Shown piece by piece: positions 1 through 8,576 of a DNA stretch of 49,968 nucleotides. Source of the stretch: Lachnospiraceae bacterium (lineage in GTDB: Bacteria > Bacillota > Clostridia > Lachnospirales > Lachnospiraceae); assembly GCA_016291655.1 (NCBI GenBank), contig JAEEYF010000029.1:1-49968 (forward strand), written 5' to 3'. Position 1 is the first letter of the stretch. Each line of letters opens with the position of its first letter. Under the pieces are notes generated by a model, which worked only from the letters and a program-made list of their open reading frames with translations, was not told where the DNA came from and did not search any database. The position numbers and the translations under genes are program-made.

Positions 1-602
1 GATTTACCAATTATCCCGGCCAATTCTTTCTGCGTTATCGAAGGATTCTTTAGTAATTCCCTTAATATTGTCAATTCCTCCAAAGTGCAATTATTGCACT
101 TTGAATCTTTTTGAATTGCACTTTGTTCCCTATAATCCACATGGATAAATCTATTCTTTAGTTCATTCTGATACCCCATCAGAAGATTTTCAAAAAACCG
201 CTCCAAATATATTGTAGTAGCGCTGATCCCCTTGCCCAGATCATTGTAATTGGCTCTGGCAAGTGAGTTTCTGAAGTACCATGAGTTCTCGGCAAATATC
301 TCATTATTAACCGAAAAGCCAAACGTCTTCAGATACTTAATGATGAACACCGCAGTAGATCTTGTATTTCCTTCGCAAAACGGATGAATCTGCCATATAC
401 CGGAGGTAAACTTCGCTATATGCTTCACCGCATCACCGGCTGATAGACCTTCGTAAGAAAATTGCTTTTCCTGACCAAAATCATAATCCAGGGTATCTCT
501 TATACTGTCAGCCGAAGCATACAGAACGGTCTCCCCGTTAAGAACCCATTCACTTTTCGTAATGTTATAAGTTCTGTATTCTTCTTTAGTTTTTTTATAG
601 CC
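1..602 (-). pseudogene. Fic family protein, 5'-truncated remnant (runs off left edge)
   Basis: Reading the minus strand from about 602 down to position 1 gives an open frame with the Fic signature HPFCEGNTRSTAVF at about 390-350, the core HPFx(D/E)GNxR loop of Fic AMP-transferases, followed by a helix-rich segment (FAENSWYFRNSLARANYND) typical of this family. The frame has no start codon: just upstream in the same frame are three consecutive TGA stops, and the normal N-terminal part is missing. The remaining 5' end is fused out of frame to a rhuM remnant at about 597-606. The frame stays open to the window edge, so the 3' end is not visible. Fic proteins modify target proteins with AMP and are often toxin or accessory genes; this copy is probably not expressed from its own start. 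Confidence 0.75.
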
Positions 603-976
603 TGATCATCATCAATTGTAAATCCCCTGATTATGTATTCCTTCAAGCGTTGAGTTGCCCACTCTCGGAACCTGGTAGCAGTAGCAGAATTGATTCGATA
701 TCTGAGAGAAATGATCATGTCTAAATTGTAATAGAGAACATTGTTATTCTTTCCATCTGTGGCAGTTGTTCGGAATTTCCGAACAACTGCTTCCTGCGCA
801 AGTTCACCTTTTTCATAGATGTGGGCTATATGCTCGCTGACATTGGCTTTTGATGAGTGGTACAATTCTACTAACCAGGCCTATATCAACCAGACAGTTT
901 CATTTTCCATTTTTACTTCCGGTTTTGTCATTCCTTCCACTGTCTGATATATAATTATCTCGCCGAGATTATTCAT
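603..976 (-). pseudogene. RhuM family protein remnant, interrupted by an in-frame stop
   Basis: The ATG at 976 opens a frame reading MNNLGEIIIYQTVEGM, the usual N-terminus of RhuM/KilA-N-like 'virulence RhuM' proteins. At codon 32 (881-883) there is a TAG where the family has the VWLTQAQMAELF segment; here it reads VWLI-stop-AWLVELYHSSKAN. The same frame then continues with clear RhuM sequence (VVRKFRTTATDGKNN, YYNLDMIISLRYRI, ATRFREWATQRLKEYI, GFTIDDDQ), so the stop is a nonsense mutation in an otherwise recognisable gene. After DDDQ the RhuM C-terminus is lost and the sequence passes into fic DNA in another frame. A shorter protein from the TTG at 865 is conceivable, but it would lack the DNA-contacting N-terminal part. 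Confidence 0.8.
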
Positions 977-1047
977 AACAATTTAACCCCTTTCGCCCCA
1001 ATGTATAAGGTATCAACCTGTTTTCCTCCGTATCCCTCTTTTTCATT

Positions 1048-1581
1048 TTAAGCCCTCCCAAGAGTTATCCAATATCGCCTCAATAAATGCTCCCCTTCCG
1101 CCTCGTTGCATGCCTCTATGGTATCTTTCCAAACACCGCCCAATGCTTCACATACATGAATGGAGGCTTTATTTTCATCGTTGATCGTCAGCAGCACTTT
1201 TTCCATACCGTGCTGCCTTGCGATTTCCAGACCAAGTCGAAGGATCTCTTTGCCATAGCCTTTTCTACGTTCAGACACTCTGACCGCATAACCGATGCTT
1301 CCGATATCTGTCATTACCTTTTCGGGAAACTCAGTTCGAAGTTGAAACTCTCCTATGAATTTGTCATTGTCAACGGCCCAATAATGAAAACTGATCGGCT
1401 GACCTTCTATAAGTCCCTGCTCTTTCCGGTCGTACCATGATTTGGTGCGAAAAAACCAGTCATCATCAATATACTTTGGGTTTGTGGGCCTGAAATAGAT
1501 TTCGTGGTTATCGTACAATTCCTGACAATACTCTTTGTAGCCTGCCACATATTCCGGACATCTTTTTATCAGTTCTACCAT
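1048..1581 (-). CDS. GNAT family N-acetyltransferase
   Basis: The 177-residue product has the GNAT fold pattern. A central strand carries acceptor-site residues (HYWAVDNDKFIGEFQLR), and motif A is SIGYAVRVSERRKGYGKEIL, in which R-R-K-G-Y-G matches the Q/RxxGxG/A loop that binds the acetyl-CoA pyrophosphate. Motif B follows (VLLTINDENKASIHVCEALGG), with the Asn/Ala/Ser helix start common in the YhhY/RimJ-like group. The start at 1581 has a GAGG ribosome site 7-8 bases upstream. The substrate cannot be told from sequence. The gene stands alone between the rhuM/fic relic and the hairpin array. Length is normal for the family. Confidence 0.85.
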   Translation of the reverse strand: MVELIKRCPEYVAGYKEYCQELYDNHEIYFRPTNPKYIDDDWFFRTKSWYDRKEQGLIEGQPISFHYWAVDNDKFIGEFQLRTEFPEKVMTDIGSIGYAVRVSERRKGYGKEILRLGLEIARQHGMEKVLLTINDENKASIHVCEALGGVWKDTIEACNEAEGEHLLRRYWITLGRA

Positions 1582-1666
1582 ACATTTTCCTCGACTGCTT
1601 TCTAAACGGGTTGAATTGAATTTTGGGTTAAACTTATTATAATATTGGAAGGCAAAAGCAAGTTCA

Positions 1667-2014
1667 TTTTGGTTTAAATGATATTTCTATGCTTTCAGGT
1701 CATAAAATTTCATCCATTTTACCTTGATCTAACATTGATTTTTTGACCTAAAACCATATTTTCCATGTTCAGGTCAAAGTTTTTCGTCAAAATACCCTTA
1801 AATATCTCGGATTATCTCAAAATTCTTTGACTCTAATCAGCACTTTCCCTTGTTTAGGTCAAAAAGTTGTCTTCTTGTCGCTTTGATTATGCTTAATTCC
1901 TTTGGTCTAAATGCGTCTTTTTCATATTTAAGTCAAAAAATCGCCTTCACGTGTCATATAGCTTCCGCAGTCTCTTTGGTCTAAAACAATTCATTTGCAT
2001 ATTAAGGTCATATG
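1667..2014. repeat. Array of five degenerate hairpin repeats, period about 74 bp
   Basis: This 480-base gap without genes holds five copies of a two-part unit. A left box TTTGGTCTAAA (variants TTTGACCTAAA, TTTGACTCTAA) starts near 1670, 1744, 1827, 1901 and 1975. A right box TTTAGGTCAAA (variants TTCAGGTCAAA, TTTAAGTCAAA, ATTAAGGTCAT) follows each left box after about 15 bases. The boxes are inverted complements, so each unit can form a hairpin. Steps between units are 74, 83, 74 and 74 bases. In copies 4 and 5 the left box is GGTC instead of GACC, which gives G.U pairs on the plus strand but A-C mismatches on the minus strand. No family was recognised. The linkers between hairpins are not conserved, so this is not a CRISPR array. 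Confidence 0.7.
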
Positions 2015-2036
2015 TAAGCATTTTGGTAGCTCTCAA

Positions 2037-2069
2037 AATGAGCCCTCAACCCCGTCCCCGGGGTTCATT
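2037..2069. repeat. REP-like palindromic element, short form
   Basis: The unit runs AATGAGCCC, then CAACCCCGTCCCC, then GGGGTTCATT, with inverted ends AATGA/TCATT and a GC-rich core. The core CCCCGTCCCC and the ends recur at 12799-12866 in a longer, two-core form. The right end contains the TGA stop codon (2065-2067, minus strand) of the methyltransferase gene. Elements of this kind in Firmicutes and Proteobacteria are usually spread by REP-associated tyrosine transposases (IS200/IS605 relatives); none is encoded in the window. Confidence 0.65.
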
Positions 2070-3498
2070 CCACATCGATCCTGACTTTCGTATCCGGTTT
2101 TCGGTTGCTCAAGAGGCACACGGTCTCGACATTCGCCGTCCAGGGGAACATGTCTACCATTGCAAGTTTCCTTACTCTGTAGCCTGCTTCGAGAAATGCG
2201 GGCAGATCCCGAGCGAGAGATGTCGGTTTGCAGGAAATGTAGATCATATTCTTAACGCCGTAGGAGAGAAGCTTCGGCAGCGCTTTGGGATGTATGCCGT
2301 CACGGGGCGGATCCAGTATGATGAAATCCGGTTTTTCCTCAATCTCATCGAGCACCTTGAGCACATCTCCGGCTATAAACTCGCAATTTGAAAGGCCGTT
2401 GAGGGAAGCGTTGTTTTTTGCGGCTTCCACGGCTTCCTCCACGATCTCGACTCCGATAACCTTCTTTGCAACAGGTGCCAGAAGCTGGGCTATTGTTCCT
2501 GTGCCCGAGTACAGATCGTATATGACCGGAAGCTTCTTTTCTTTTTCCAAAGCCCCCTTAAGGCTGAAGCTTCTGACAATGTCATAGAGCACCTCGGCTC
2601 CGGAAGAATTGGTCTGGAAGAAGCTGAAAGGAGTAACCTTGAATTTAAGTCCAAGCAGTTCCTCGGTGAAATAATCACGACCGAATATCACCTTTAGTTC
2701 GTCCGCCTGCACATTGTCCGCAAGGGAATCATTCACGCAATGCAGGAATCCGGCTATTTTCCCGTCAAGCCGCAAAGATTGCAATTCGTTCGCAATAGCC
2801 TCTATGTCAAACTCCGTCTGAGAGGTTGTGACAAGCATAACAAGCAATTCATTTGCCTTTTCGCTGCGTCTGATCACCAGATGCCTTAGCAGTCCCTCAT
2901 GACTCATCTTGTGATAATAGTTCAGTTTCTGTCTTACGCATTCATCGTAAACCGCAGTAACTACCTTCCTGATATCTTCGCATACTATCCGGCACCCCGG
3001 CACGGGAACCACATCATAAAATGAGCCCCTCTTGTGTAAGCCGAGTGCAAGATCTCCTCCCTTGCATATATCTCCGAAAGAGAATTCCATCTTGTTCTTA
3101 TATTCAAAAATATTCGGGCTTGCTTTTAAGCCCTCAAATATCTCTGTATCATCTCCGATATCGCCGAGCACCGGTCTTAAAAGATCCAAAACCTGGTTTT
3201 TCTTGATCTCCGCCTGATCCTCATAGGAAAGAGAGTGGTAGGTACACCCCCCGCACTTTCCGTAATGTGGACAGTTCGGCTCTTCCTTTTCGTTAGCTGC
3301 CTTCTCAATCACTTTGAGGCATAAACCCTCACAATCGCCATGGCGCTTCTTGATAACCCTGAAAGCAATCCTCTGCCCCGGAAGCACGTTCTTTACCGTA
3401 CATTTCTCAATTCCGTCTTCCGTTTCAACTCTGACGATCCCCTTATTGGGAAAAAGCACCTTTTCTGTTGTTCCTTCGTAGATCTCGCCTTTTTTCAT
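2065..3498 (-). CDS. rlmD: 23S rRNA (uracil-C5)-methyltransferase, RlmD/RumA type
   Basis: Product of 477 residues, the usual length for the TrmA/RumA family, which methylates C5 of a uracil in RNA using SAM. Domains in order: an N-terminal TRAM RNA-binding domain (about 1-60); a [4Fe-4S] cluster motif CPHYGKCGGC (Cys76, 82, 85) with a further Cys near 167; and a Rossmann SAM domain with DLYSGTGTIAQLL. Next come IILDPPRDGIHPKAL and the catalytic cysteine in YISCKPTSLARDL. The start is placed at the ATG at 3498 rather than 3516 because it overlaps the TGA of the upstream acetyltransferase as ATGA, indicating translational coupling, and because the protein family begins at MKKGE. The gene is the last in a tight four-gene minus operon. 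The modified position (U1939 or U747) cannot be decided from sequence. The stop codon lies inside a REP-like element. Confidence 0.9.
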   Translation of the reverse strand: MKKGEIYEGTTEKVLFPNKGIVRVETEDGIEKCTVKNVLPGQRIAFRVIKKRHGDCEGLCLKVIEKAANEKEEPNCPHYGKCGGCTYHSLSYEDQAEIKKNQVLDLLRPVLGDIGDDTEIFEGLKASPNIFEYKNKMEFSFGDICKGGDLALGLHKRGSFYDVVPVPGCRIVCEDIRKVVTAVYDECVRQKLNYYHKMSHEGLLRHLVIRRSEKANELLVMLVTTSQTEFDIEAIANELQSLRLDGKIAGFLHCVNDSLADNVQADELKVIFGRDYFTEELLGLKFKVTPFSFFQTNSSGAEVLYDIVRSFSLKGALEKEKKLPVIYDLYSGTGTIAQLLAPVAKKVIGVEIVEEAVEAAKNNASLNGLSNCEFIAGDVLKVLDEIEEKPDFIILDPPRDGIHPKALPKLLSYGVKNMIYISCKPTSLARDLPAFLEAGYRVRKLAMVDMFPWTANVETVCLLSNRKPDTKVRIDVE

Positions 3499-4004
3499 CT
3501 TGTAAAACCGTTGCACTCCTTAAAACCGTTTTTTTCAAGCACCTTAACGGATGCTCTGTTTTCCTTAGTCGTGCGTGCATATGCAAGCACTTCCCCTTTG
3601 ACCGTATAGGTCATCAGGACTTCCCCCGTCACTTCCTTGCCCTCTTTTTCCTCCTCCAAAACCCAGAGAAAGTCCTCCTCGGCAAATTCCATCAGAGACT
3701 TTACCGCCTCTGTTGCATATCCTCTGTTGCTTTTATCGGACCGTATGCAATAACCGACCTCCAAAGGGCAGCTTCCCTCTCTGAAGCCTGCGATCCCGAT
3801 CAGCTCGTTGCTTTCCTTCTCATACAGTCCCCAATAACCATAGCCATAGAAACCATAAGCCAAGTCGACATATGCCTCGACCATTTCCTTTGAATAGCTT
3901 TCCCCTTTGTGTTCCCCGAAAAGAGTCAGCAGTGCGGCGGCCTCTTCAGCTTCGCTCTTGGCTATTTCACGTATTATCAGTCTTTTTGTCTCATCGATGA
4001 TCAT
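3495..4004 (-). CDS. GNAT family acetyltransferase, RimJ/RimL-like
   Basis: The 169-residue protein opens with TKRLIIREIAKSEAEEAAAL, the classic start of RimJ/RimL-type acetyltransferases. The acetyl-CoA loop is GYCIRSDKSNRGYATEAVKSL (R/SxxGYA). The C-terminal region carries AYARTTKENRASVKVLEKNGF, the motif of an Asn followed by an Ala/Ser helix and a KxGF end that is typical of this group. The ATG overlaps the stop of the upstream protease gene as ATGA, and the stop overlaps the methyltransferase start in the same way, so all three are probably co-translated. Its place next to an rRNA methyltransferase is compatible with modification of a ribosomal protein, but that is inference only. Confidence 0.85.
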   Translation of the reverse strand: MIIDETKRLIIREIAKSEAEEAAALLTLFGEHKGESYSKEMVEAYVDLAYGFYGYGYWGLYEKESNELIGIAGFREGSCPLEVGYCIRSDKSNRGYATEAVKSLMEFAEEDFLWVLEEEKEGKEVTGEVLMTYTVKGEVLAYARTTKENRASVKVLEKNGFKECNGFTR

Positions 4005-4978
4005 TGGACCAATCCGCCTTTTATCCTAACTCCGGTCACTCCCGGTATTATCTGCGATGTCTCTATGACGGCCCGTTTCACTTCCTCCGGGCTCATTTTC
4101 CCGTAACTCATCAGGGCTGCCGCCCTCCCGCACACATCAGCGGTTGCCATGGAAGATCCGCTTTTAAAGCCCAGACCGTGGGAAACGGCCGAGAACCTCT
4201 CCACCGAGTCCGCACAAACGTCCACAGACTCCGGGCCATAGTTTCCGGTAATATGGACCTCGCTTCCGATCTCTGCTCCTGTTACGGCTAATATATTATC
4301 ACAAGTATAGCATGCGGGATATAGCGGTTTTTCATCATTATTGCTGCCGTCGTTTCCCGCACAGCATATAAACAGCATTCCTGATCTTTTTATCGCCTCT
4401 TTCAGCGCAGGGTCGTTCTCATATGTGCCCCAGCTCAGATTGCATATGCTTGCTCCGTTTTTTTCGGCGTATTCTATGGCCTTGACCGCATCTGCGGTTT
4501 TTCCGTTGGCTTCAGCGCCTCCGTTGACTTTAAGCACCATGATCCTTATCTTGGCATTTTGGGAGCCCGAAAGCTGCTCGATCTTCTCGGACGCGGCAGT
4601 CACGATCAGGCCGGCGACATGTGTCCCGTGATCATCCTCATGCTCATTTCCCGACACTGTTTCGACATAGGAAACATCATGAAACACCGATGCATCGTTG
4701 TTATAAAAATCCCAGCCGCAGACATCATCAACATACCCGTTTCCGTCATCGTCCCGACCGTTTCCGGCTATTTCCCCGTCGTTTACCCATATGCTTTCCC
4801 TGAGCATCTCATGCCCGATATTCACGCCGGTATCGATCACCGCCACTATGACCTCCCGATCCGTCCTCGCCGGATCGGGCTTCGAATCTGCGCGCAGATA
4901 CGAAAACAAACTCACCGTAGCTATTAATGCGGTGAGTCTGATCATCACTTTTCTTTTTTGTATTTTTGAATCAAGCAT
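4001..4978 (-). CDS. Subtilisin-like (S8) serine protease without a propeptide
   Basis: Product of 325 residues with all S8 catalytic elements: Asp49 in VIAVIDTGVN-type context (VAVIDTGVN), His117 in DDHGTHVAG, the oxyanion Asn in CCAGNDGS (about 209) and Ser276 in GSSMATADVCG. The usual proline after GTSMA is Ala here. A short basic segment plus hydrophobic stretch (about residues 12-28, RLTALIATVSLFSYL) suggests a signal peptide or anchor. The catalytic domain follows it almost directly, so the I9-type propeptide that normally folds secreted subtilisins is missing. The region around residues 65-85 (GNGRDDDGNGYVDD) is the acidic insert common in cell-surface clostridial S8 proteases. The gene starts 1 base after the FliD-like gene. 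The start is uncertain: Met12 is an alternative, and neither has a good ribosome site. Confidence 0.88.
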   Translation of the reverse strand: MLDSKIQKRKVMIRLTALIATVSLFSYLRADSKPDPARTDREVIVAVIDTGVNIGHEMLRESIWVNDGEIAGNGRDDDGNGYVDDVCGWDFYNNDASVFHDVSYVETVSGNEHEDDHGTHVAGLIVTAASEKIEQLSGSQNAKIRIMVLKVNGGAEANGKTADAVKAIEYAEKNGASICNLSWGTYENDPALKEAIKRSGMLFICCAGNDGSNNDEKPLYPACYTCDNILAVTGAEIGSEVHITGNYGPESVDVCADSVERFSAVSHGLGFKSGSSMATADVCGRAAALMSYGKMSPEEVKRAVIETSQIIPGVTGVRIKGGLVQ

Positions 4979-4979
4979 A

Positions 4980-6263
4980 TCAACAATAATTGTTATACAT
5001 TATCCCGCTGTAAATGGAAGTGATGTACGGATTATATGCAAAGCGGTTTCTCGTATTCGGATAGACCACAATGGTCTTGTCAACATAGTCCAAAGGATTT
5101 ATGGATATGTCGGTAAGCTTCCTCAGGAAACCTTTTGTCACATCCGAATCCGGTCTGAAAAGCATCTCCAATGAGCCCTCGTTTACAGCATGGAACATTT
5201 TTGCCCTGTCTATGTACAAAAGGCCGCCGTTCTCCGGTTTCATTTCTATGCCGCTTGCAGACAGTTTATCGGCATATTCGGTCAAAAGACCGTTCAGCTC
5301 ATACCAAAGCTTCTTTGAAGCTCTTCTGGTATTCGCTCCGGCGCGGACATACTCGGACATATCATTGTATTTGCGAACGAATTCGGAAATCTTTTTAAAA
5401 ACACTCTCGTCATCAACAACCTTATAGATCCTGACAGGTTGATCTGCTGTTTCTTTTTTGATGTCCAGCAGAAGACCGTCAGATGTAACTATCTTTCTGT
5501 CCTCATTCTCTATGCGCTCGCCTTTAATGTATATGACGGTTTTTCCCGCCTCGCTTCGAACATTGTTTAGCCCAAAGAGCTCAACAACGCCCGATTTCGT
5601 TCCCTCAGGAGTTTTTGTATCCTTAAACTCAAAAGGAACTCCGAATTTTTTGGCCTCCAGGTTCAGCGCAGACTTCCCGTTCTCACGATCGCTCACCACT
5701 TCCGCCCGAAGTCCGACCTTTGTTTTATTTATGAAATCCGCAAGCTTCGTCTGAAGCTCTTTATTATCATTGCTTCCCGTTACATTGAACTGGAATGAGT
5801 AAAAACTTCCTTCTATTTCGACCGTAAAATTATACTGCCCTGAGACAAGAGAATTTTCTCTGCTGTCCACATAGTATCCGGAATTTATCTGGGGTGAGGA
5901 CAATCTCTCCACCTGCACATCGAAGTCCTCGATCTTTCCGGGCTCCGATCCTTCAAGTACCTCGACACCCACCATTCCCGGATGATCCGACTTGATAATA
6001 AATCTGCTGAAGGCTCCCTCGGATTCGTCACTGCCCATATCCTTGATAGCCGCTGCCAATTCCATAGCATGCTCCTTGACCGACAGCGCATATTCCTGTG
6101 CATCAGCATCAAAGTCGATCTTGTATAAAGGCTGTTCCGAGCTGATCTTTCTTATCCTGTTGTGGATCTCGCTGAGCTCCGACCTCTTATGTGAGTCAAA
6201 TCTGGTCTGCCTGCTCATCATATATCCATGTATTAAATTGTTGTAGATACTGAGAAGCGGCAT
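4980..6263 (-). CDS. Flagellar cap (FliD)-like protein
   Basis: The 427-residue protein has no signal peptide and shows a FliD-type layout. Helical ends (about 15-90 and 285-350) flank a beta-rich middle (about 95-280) with the FliD-like run FDVQVERLSSPQINSGYY, a segment resembling the FliD_N repeat (YNFTVEIEGSFYSFQFNV), and alternating strands ending in GLNNV. It lacks the canonical N-terminal GLASGLD motif of true FliD caps, so it is a divergent relative. Proteins with this opening (a short YNN-L segment, then RFDSHKRSELSEIHNRI) occur in motile Lachnospiraceae. Such an N-terminus would fit export through the flagellar apparatus, which is inference. The start at 6263 has a strong AGGAGG site. 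It heads the operon with the S8 protease, a GNAT and RlmD. Confidence 0.6.
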   Translation of the reverse strand: MPLLSIYNNLIHGYMMSRQTRFDSHKRSELSEIHNRIRKISSEQPLYKIDFDADAQEYALSVKEHAMELAAAIKDMGSDESEGAFSRFIIKSDHPGMVGVEVLEGSEPGKIEDFDVQVERLSSPQINSGYYVDSRENSLVSGQYNFTVEIEGSFYSFQFNVTGSNDNKELQTKLADFINKTKVGLRAEVVSDRENGKSALNLEAKKFGVPFEFKDTKTPEGTKSGVVELFGLNNVRSEAGKTVIYIKGERIENEDRKIVTSDGLLLDIKKETADQPVRIYKVVDDESVFKKISEFVRKYNDMSEYVRAGANTRRASKKLWYELNGLLTEYADKLSASGIEMKPENGGLLYIDRAKMFHAVNEGSLEMLFRPDSDVTKGFLRKLTDISINPLDYVDKTIVVYPNTRNRFAYNPYITSIYSGIMYNNYC

Positions 6264-6316
6264 ACGGGACCTCCTTTCCCGTCACATAACGACTCATCCG
6301 TGAGCCGTTTTACGTT

Positions 6317-6928
6317 TTAAAGCCTTTCCAGAAAATTAATGAGGCAATCGACCGTGTTATCTATGCCCACAAAGCTTGAATTGATGGACATATGATAATT
6401 GGTTGCTTTTCCCCACTTCTCTCCCGAGTGGTAATTGTAATAATTTGCTCTCCTTTTGTCTTTCTTCGTAATGATCTCTTCCACCTTATCGGGAGCAACA
6501 TTATCTATTCTGATAGCCCTCTCCTTGCGAAAATCCATATCCGCATATACGAAGAGATGGACTACATCGTCTCTGTCTTTTAATATATAATCTGCGCAAC
6601 GACCGACGATCACACAGGGGCCTTCCTCTGCGACCTTTTTAATAACATCCGATTGAGCCAGATAGATCCTGTCATCCAGCGAAAGATGTCCAAAACCGAC
6701 TTCCTGATTACCGTATGCACTCATGCCCATAGCAATTGAGTACAAAAGGCTGTTTGTAGCTTTGGTTTCCGCATTGGCAAATGCAGCCTCTGAATATCCG
6801 CTCTCTTTGGCCGCACGCGTGATCAACTCGTTGTCATAGAAGGGAATCCCAAATCTTTGAGCGATCTTTGCGCCGATCTCACGTCCTCCGCTACCATATT
6901 GTCTGCTGATCGTAATAATCTTATTCAT
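6317..6928 (-). CDS. Cytidylate kinase-like family protein
   Basis: Product of 203 residues beginning MNKIITISRQYGSGGREIG, where SRQYGSGGREI is the P-loop variant of the cytidylate-kinase-like (Cmk2) family. Further family features are FYDNELITRAAKESGYS, VIVGRCADYIL (the GR-CA-DY lid/nucleotide segment), FVYADMDFRKERAI, and the KKDKRRANYYNYHSGEKWG stretch that is nearly invariant in this family. True CMP kinase activity is unproven for this group; many genomes have it in addition to cmk. A GGAGGG site precedes the start at 6928. It lies just upstream of the FliD-like operon with a 53-base gap and could be co-transcribed. Confidence 0.85.
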   Translation of the reverse strand: MNKIITISRQYGSGGREIGAKIAQRFGIPFYDNELITRAAKESGYSEAAFANAETKATNSLLYSIAMGMSAYGNQEVGFGHLSLDDRIYLAQSDVIKKVAEEGPCVIVGRCADYILKDRDDVVHLFVYADMDFRKERAIRIDNVAPDKVEEIITKKDKRRANYYNYHSGEKWGKATNYHMSINSSFVGIDNTVDCLINFLERL

Positions 6929-7043
6929 AAGTAACCCTCCACGGGCGAGAGGTCTGTTAAAACCGCCTCAAGGCCCACTTACACCTATGAAAAGTATATC
7001 ATAGAGCTCGCCAAACATCAAGTTTTTAGACAATTTCGAAACG

Positions 7044-8576
7044 CTATTTCTCCGTTACGGTAATGTGTACGACTTCAAAAACATCACTTCCGTCCATTGC
7101 CTGAATGTAGATCTCACATTCTCCGGGAGCTATGGTCTTGATCTTTCCTCTCTCGCTGACAGTGGCAACATTTTCATCCGTAGAATAGTAGCTCACTTCT
7201 CTGTTGCCGGCCGTCTCGGGCAATACCACAGGTTCAAGTGAATAGTTTCTGTTGACTCTGAGTCTCAGGTCTTTGTCTTTGACATTGATCGAGCTTACAT
7301 GTCTTCCTTCTGCAATATCCACAAAAATGTATGTACCCGGCTCTTCCATCGTGAAAACGAAATAATCGTCATCTCTGCCTATGAATTCACCCGTTACCCT
7401 GGCGGTTATGGTCTCCTTGTTGGGCGAATAATAGATTGCAAAATTTTCAGCCGGAAACTCCTCAGGTCTGCGTACTCTGCAAGGCATAGGAAATTCGAAA
7501 ATAGCATCCGGATCGGAGTAAACCACTTCAAAGCCAAGATAATTACTCGTATAGAACACTCTGTTTACACAGGCATCTATCTCTTTCCAATCGACATACT
7601 TAACCTCTATGCTCTGGGCTCTGGGGTCTCTGCTCACCAAAAGCGTTACGGAGCTGGATGTGTCCCAGCTGCTGTTATCGTAAGGGAAATCATCCCATAT
7701 GGCTGAAGGTCTCGCTATACCCTGCACCTCTACCGCTTTAATAAAGCCTTGATAGCTTACCGTTACTTTGTTTACACCTTCCGAGCTGATGAGATCGCCG
7801 GTAAGCCTGAAATTCTCGGCAAGCGATTCCGATCCGTCGTTGAAAGTCAGGACAACCTCGAAGTTTTCAGCCCCTACATAATCTCCTACATATACAGGAT
7901 CTCCGATATATGTTACTTCCATTTTTGTAACTTTTTTTTCAATACCGGTCACGGTTATCGTGACCGGATCGAGATAGCCGTACCATACTTCAATCGTGTT
8001 GGTTCCGATATTTTGGATCACATCAGGCTCCAGCCTGAAATTGGTGATCAGATCCGGCGATTTATCCGTCCAATTGTAATGCGCATATACTCTGACATCT
8101 GACTTATTGATGGGATTCGAAACGATAATGGGACCTCCGGCATAAGTCGCCGTAATACTGACTATCTCAAGCGGTTCTTTCCCCCTGACATTTATGGTTG
8201 TAATAACATTGTCCAACTCAAGCGTTATCTCGTTGATCCCCGTATCATAGATAACGGGATCCAGTATCTCATAATTGGAAACAGAAACGGTGGTATAGGA
8301 CCTTCCGTTAAAGTAAATGCCTTTAACATCTATATCCGCTTTGCTGACCTCGTCTCCCACTATGACTTCTTTTCCTTTGTACGTAGCGATCAACCTTGTC
8401 AATGTCGGAGCTTCGGTAGGAGTGGGCGTAGGTGTTCTGGTCGCTGCCATACTGCGTATTTCAGCGCCGTCTGCCTCCGAGACCTTTGAGTTATCATATT
8501 TTGATGCCGCAACCGCACCTGCTGCGATCATTGCCAATGCGACTATGGCTAAAGCCAGTTTTTTTAAGTTCACCAT
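7044..8576 (-). CDS. Secreted protein with bacterial Ig-like repeats
   Basis: Product of 510 residues. A signal peptide (1-24, LALAIVALAMIAAGAVAA) is followed by a short Thr/Pro linker (TRTPTPTPTEAPT). Three tandem Ig-like repeats of the Big_4 type follow at about 60-132, 137-212 and 216-287. Each begins with a pattern like ATYxGxPVxVGDxV and contains a strand NxEI/NFRL followed by GxNxITV. A segment of about 110 residues that I do not recognise follows. The end (about 425-508) is a Big_2-like domain with YYSTDENVATVSERGKI and APGECEIYIQAMDG. No sortase motif or SLH domain is visible, so it is probably secreted or held by other contacts. No catalytic domain is present; adhesion or scaffolding is the likely role. 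The ribosome site is GGATGGAG. Confidence 0.8.
   Translation of the reverse strand: MVNLKKLALAIVALAMIAAGAVAASKYDNSKVSEADGAEIRSMAATRTPTPTPTEAPTLTRLIATYKGKEVIVGDEVSKADIDVKGIYFNGRSYTTVSVSNYEILDPVIYDTGINEITLELDNVITTINVRGKEPLEIVSITATYAGGPIIVSNPINKSDVRVYAHYNWTDKSPDLITNFRLEPDVIQNIGTNTIEVWYGYLDPVTITVTGIEKKVTKMEVTYIGDPVYVGDYVGAENFEVVLTFNDGSESLAENFRLTGDLISSEGVNKVTVSYQGFIKAVEVQGIARPSAIWDDFPYDNSSWDTSSSVTLLVSRDPRAQSIEVKYVDWKEIDACVNRVFYTSNYLGFEVVYSDPDAIFEFPMPCRVRRPEEFPAENFAIYYSPNKETITARVTGEFIGRDDDYFVFTMEEPGTYIFVDIAEGRHVSSINVKDKDLRLRVNRNYSLEPVVLPETAGNREVSYYSTDENVATVSERGKIKTIAPGECEIYIQAMDGSDVFEVVHITVTEK

Noticed and set aside
1087-1440. Open frame on the plus strand opposite the GNAT gene
   Set aside because: Shadow of a clear acetyltransferase with no protein-like features of its own.
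1667-2014. CRISPR array for the 74-bp spaced repeats
   Set aside because: The repeats are degenerate two-part hairpins, spacing is too long and inner linkers are partly related; no cas gene is nearby.
4980-6263. True FliD flagellar cap
   Set aside because: The GLASGLD N-terminus and a full FliD C-terminal domain are missing; only 'FliD-like' is supported.
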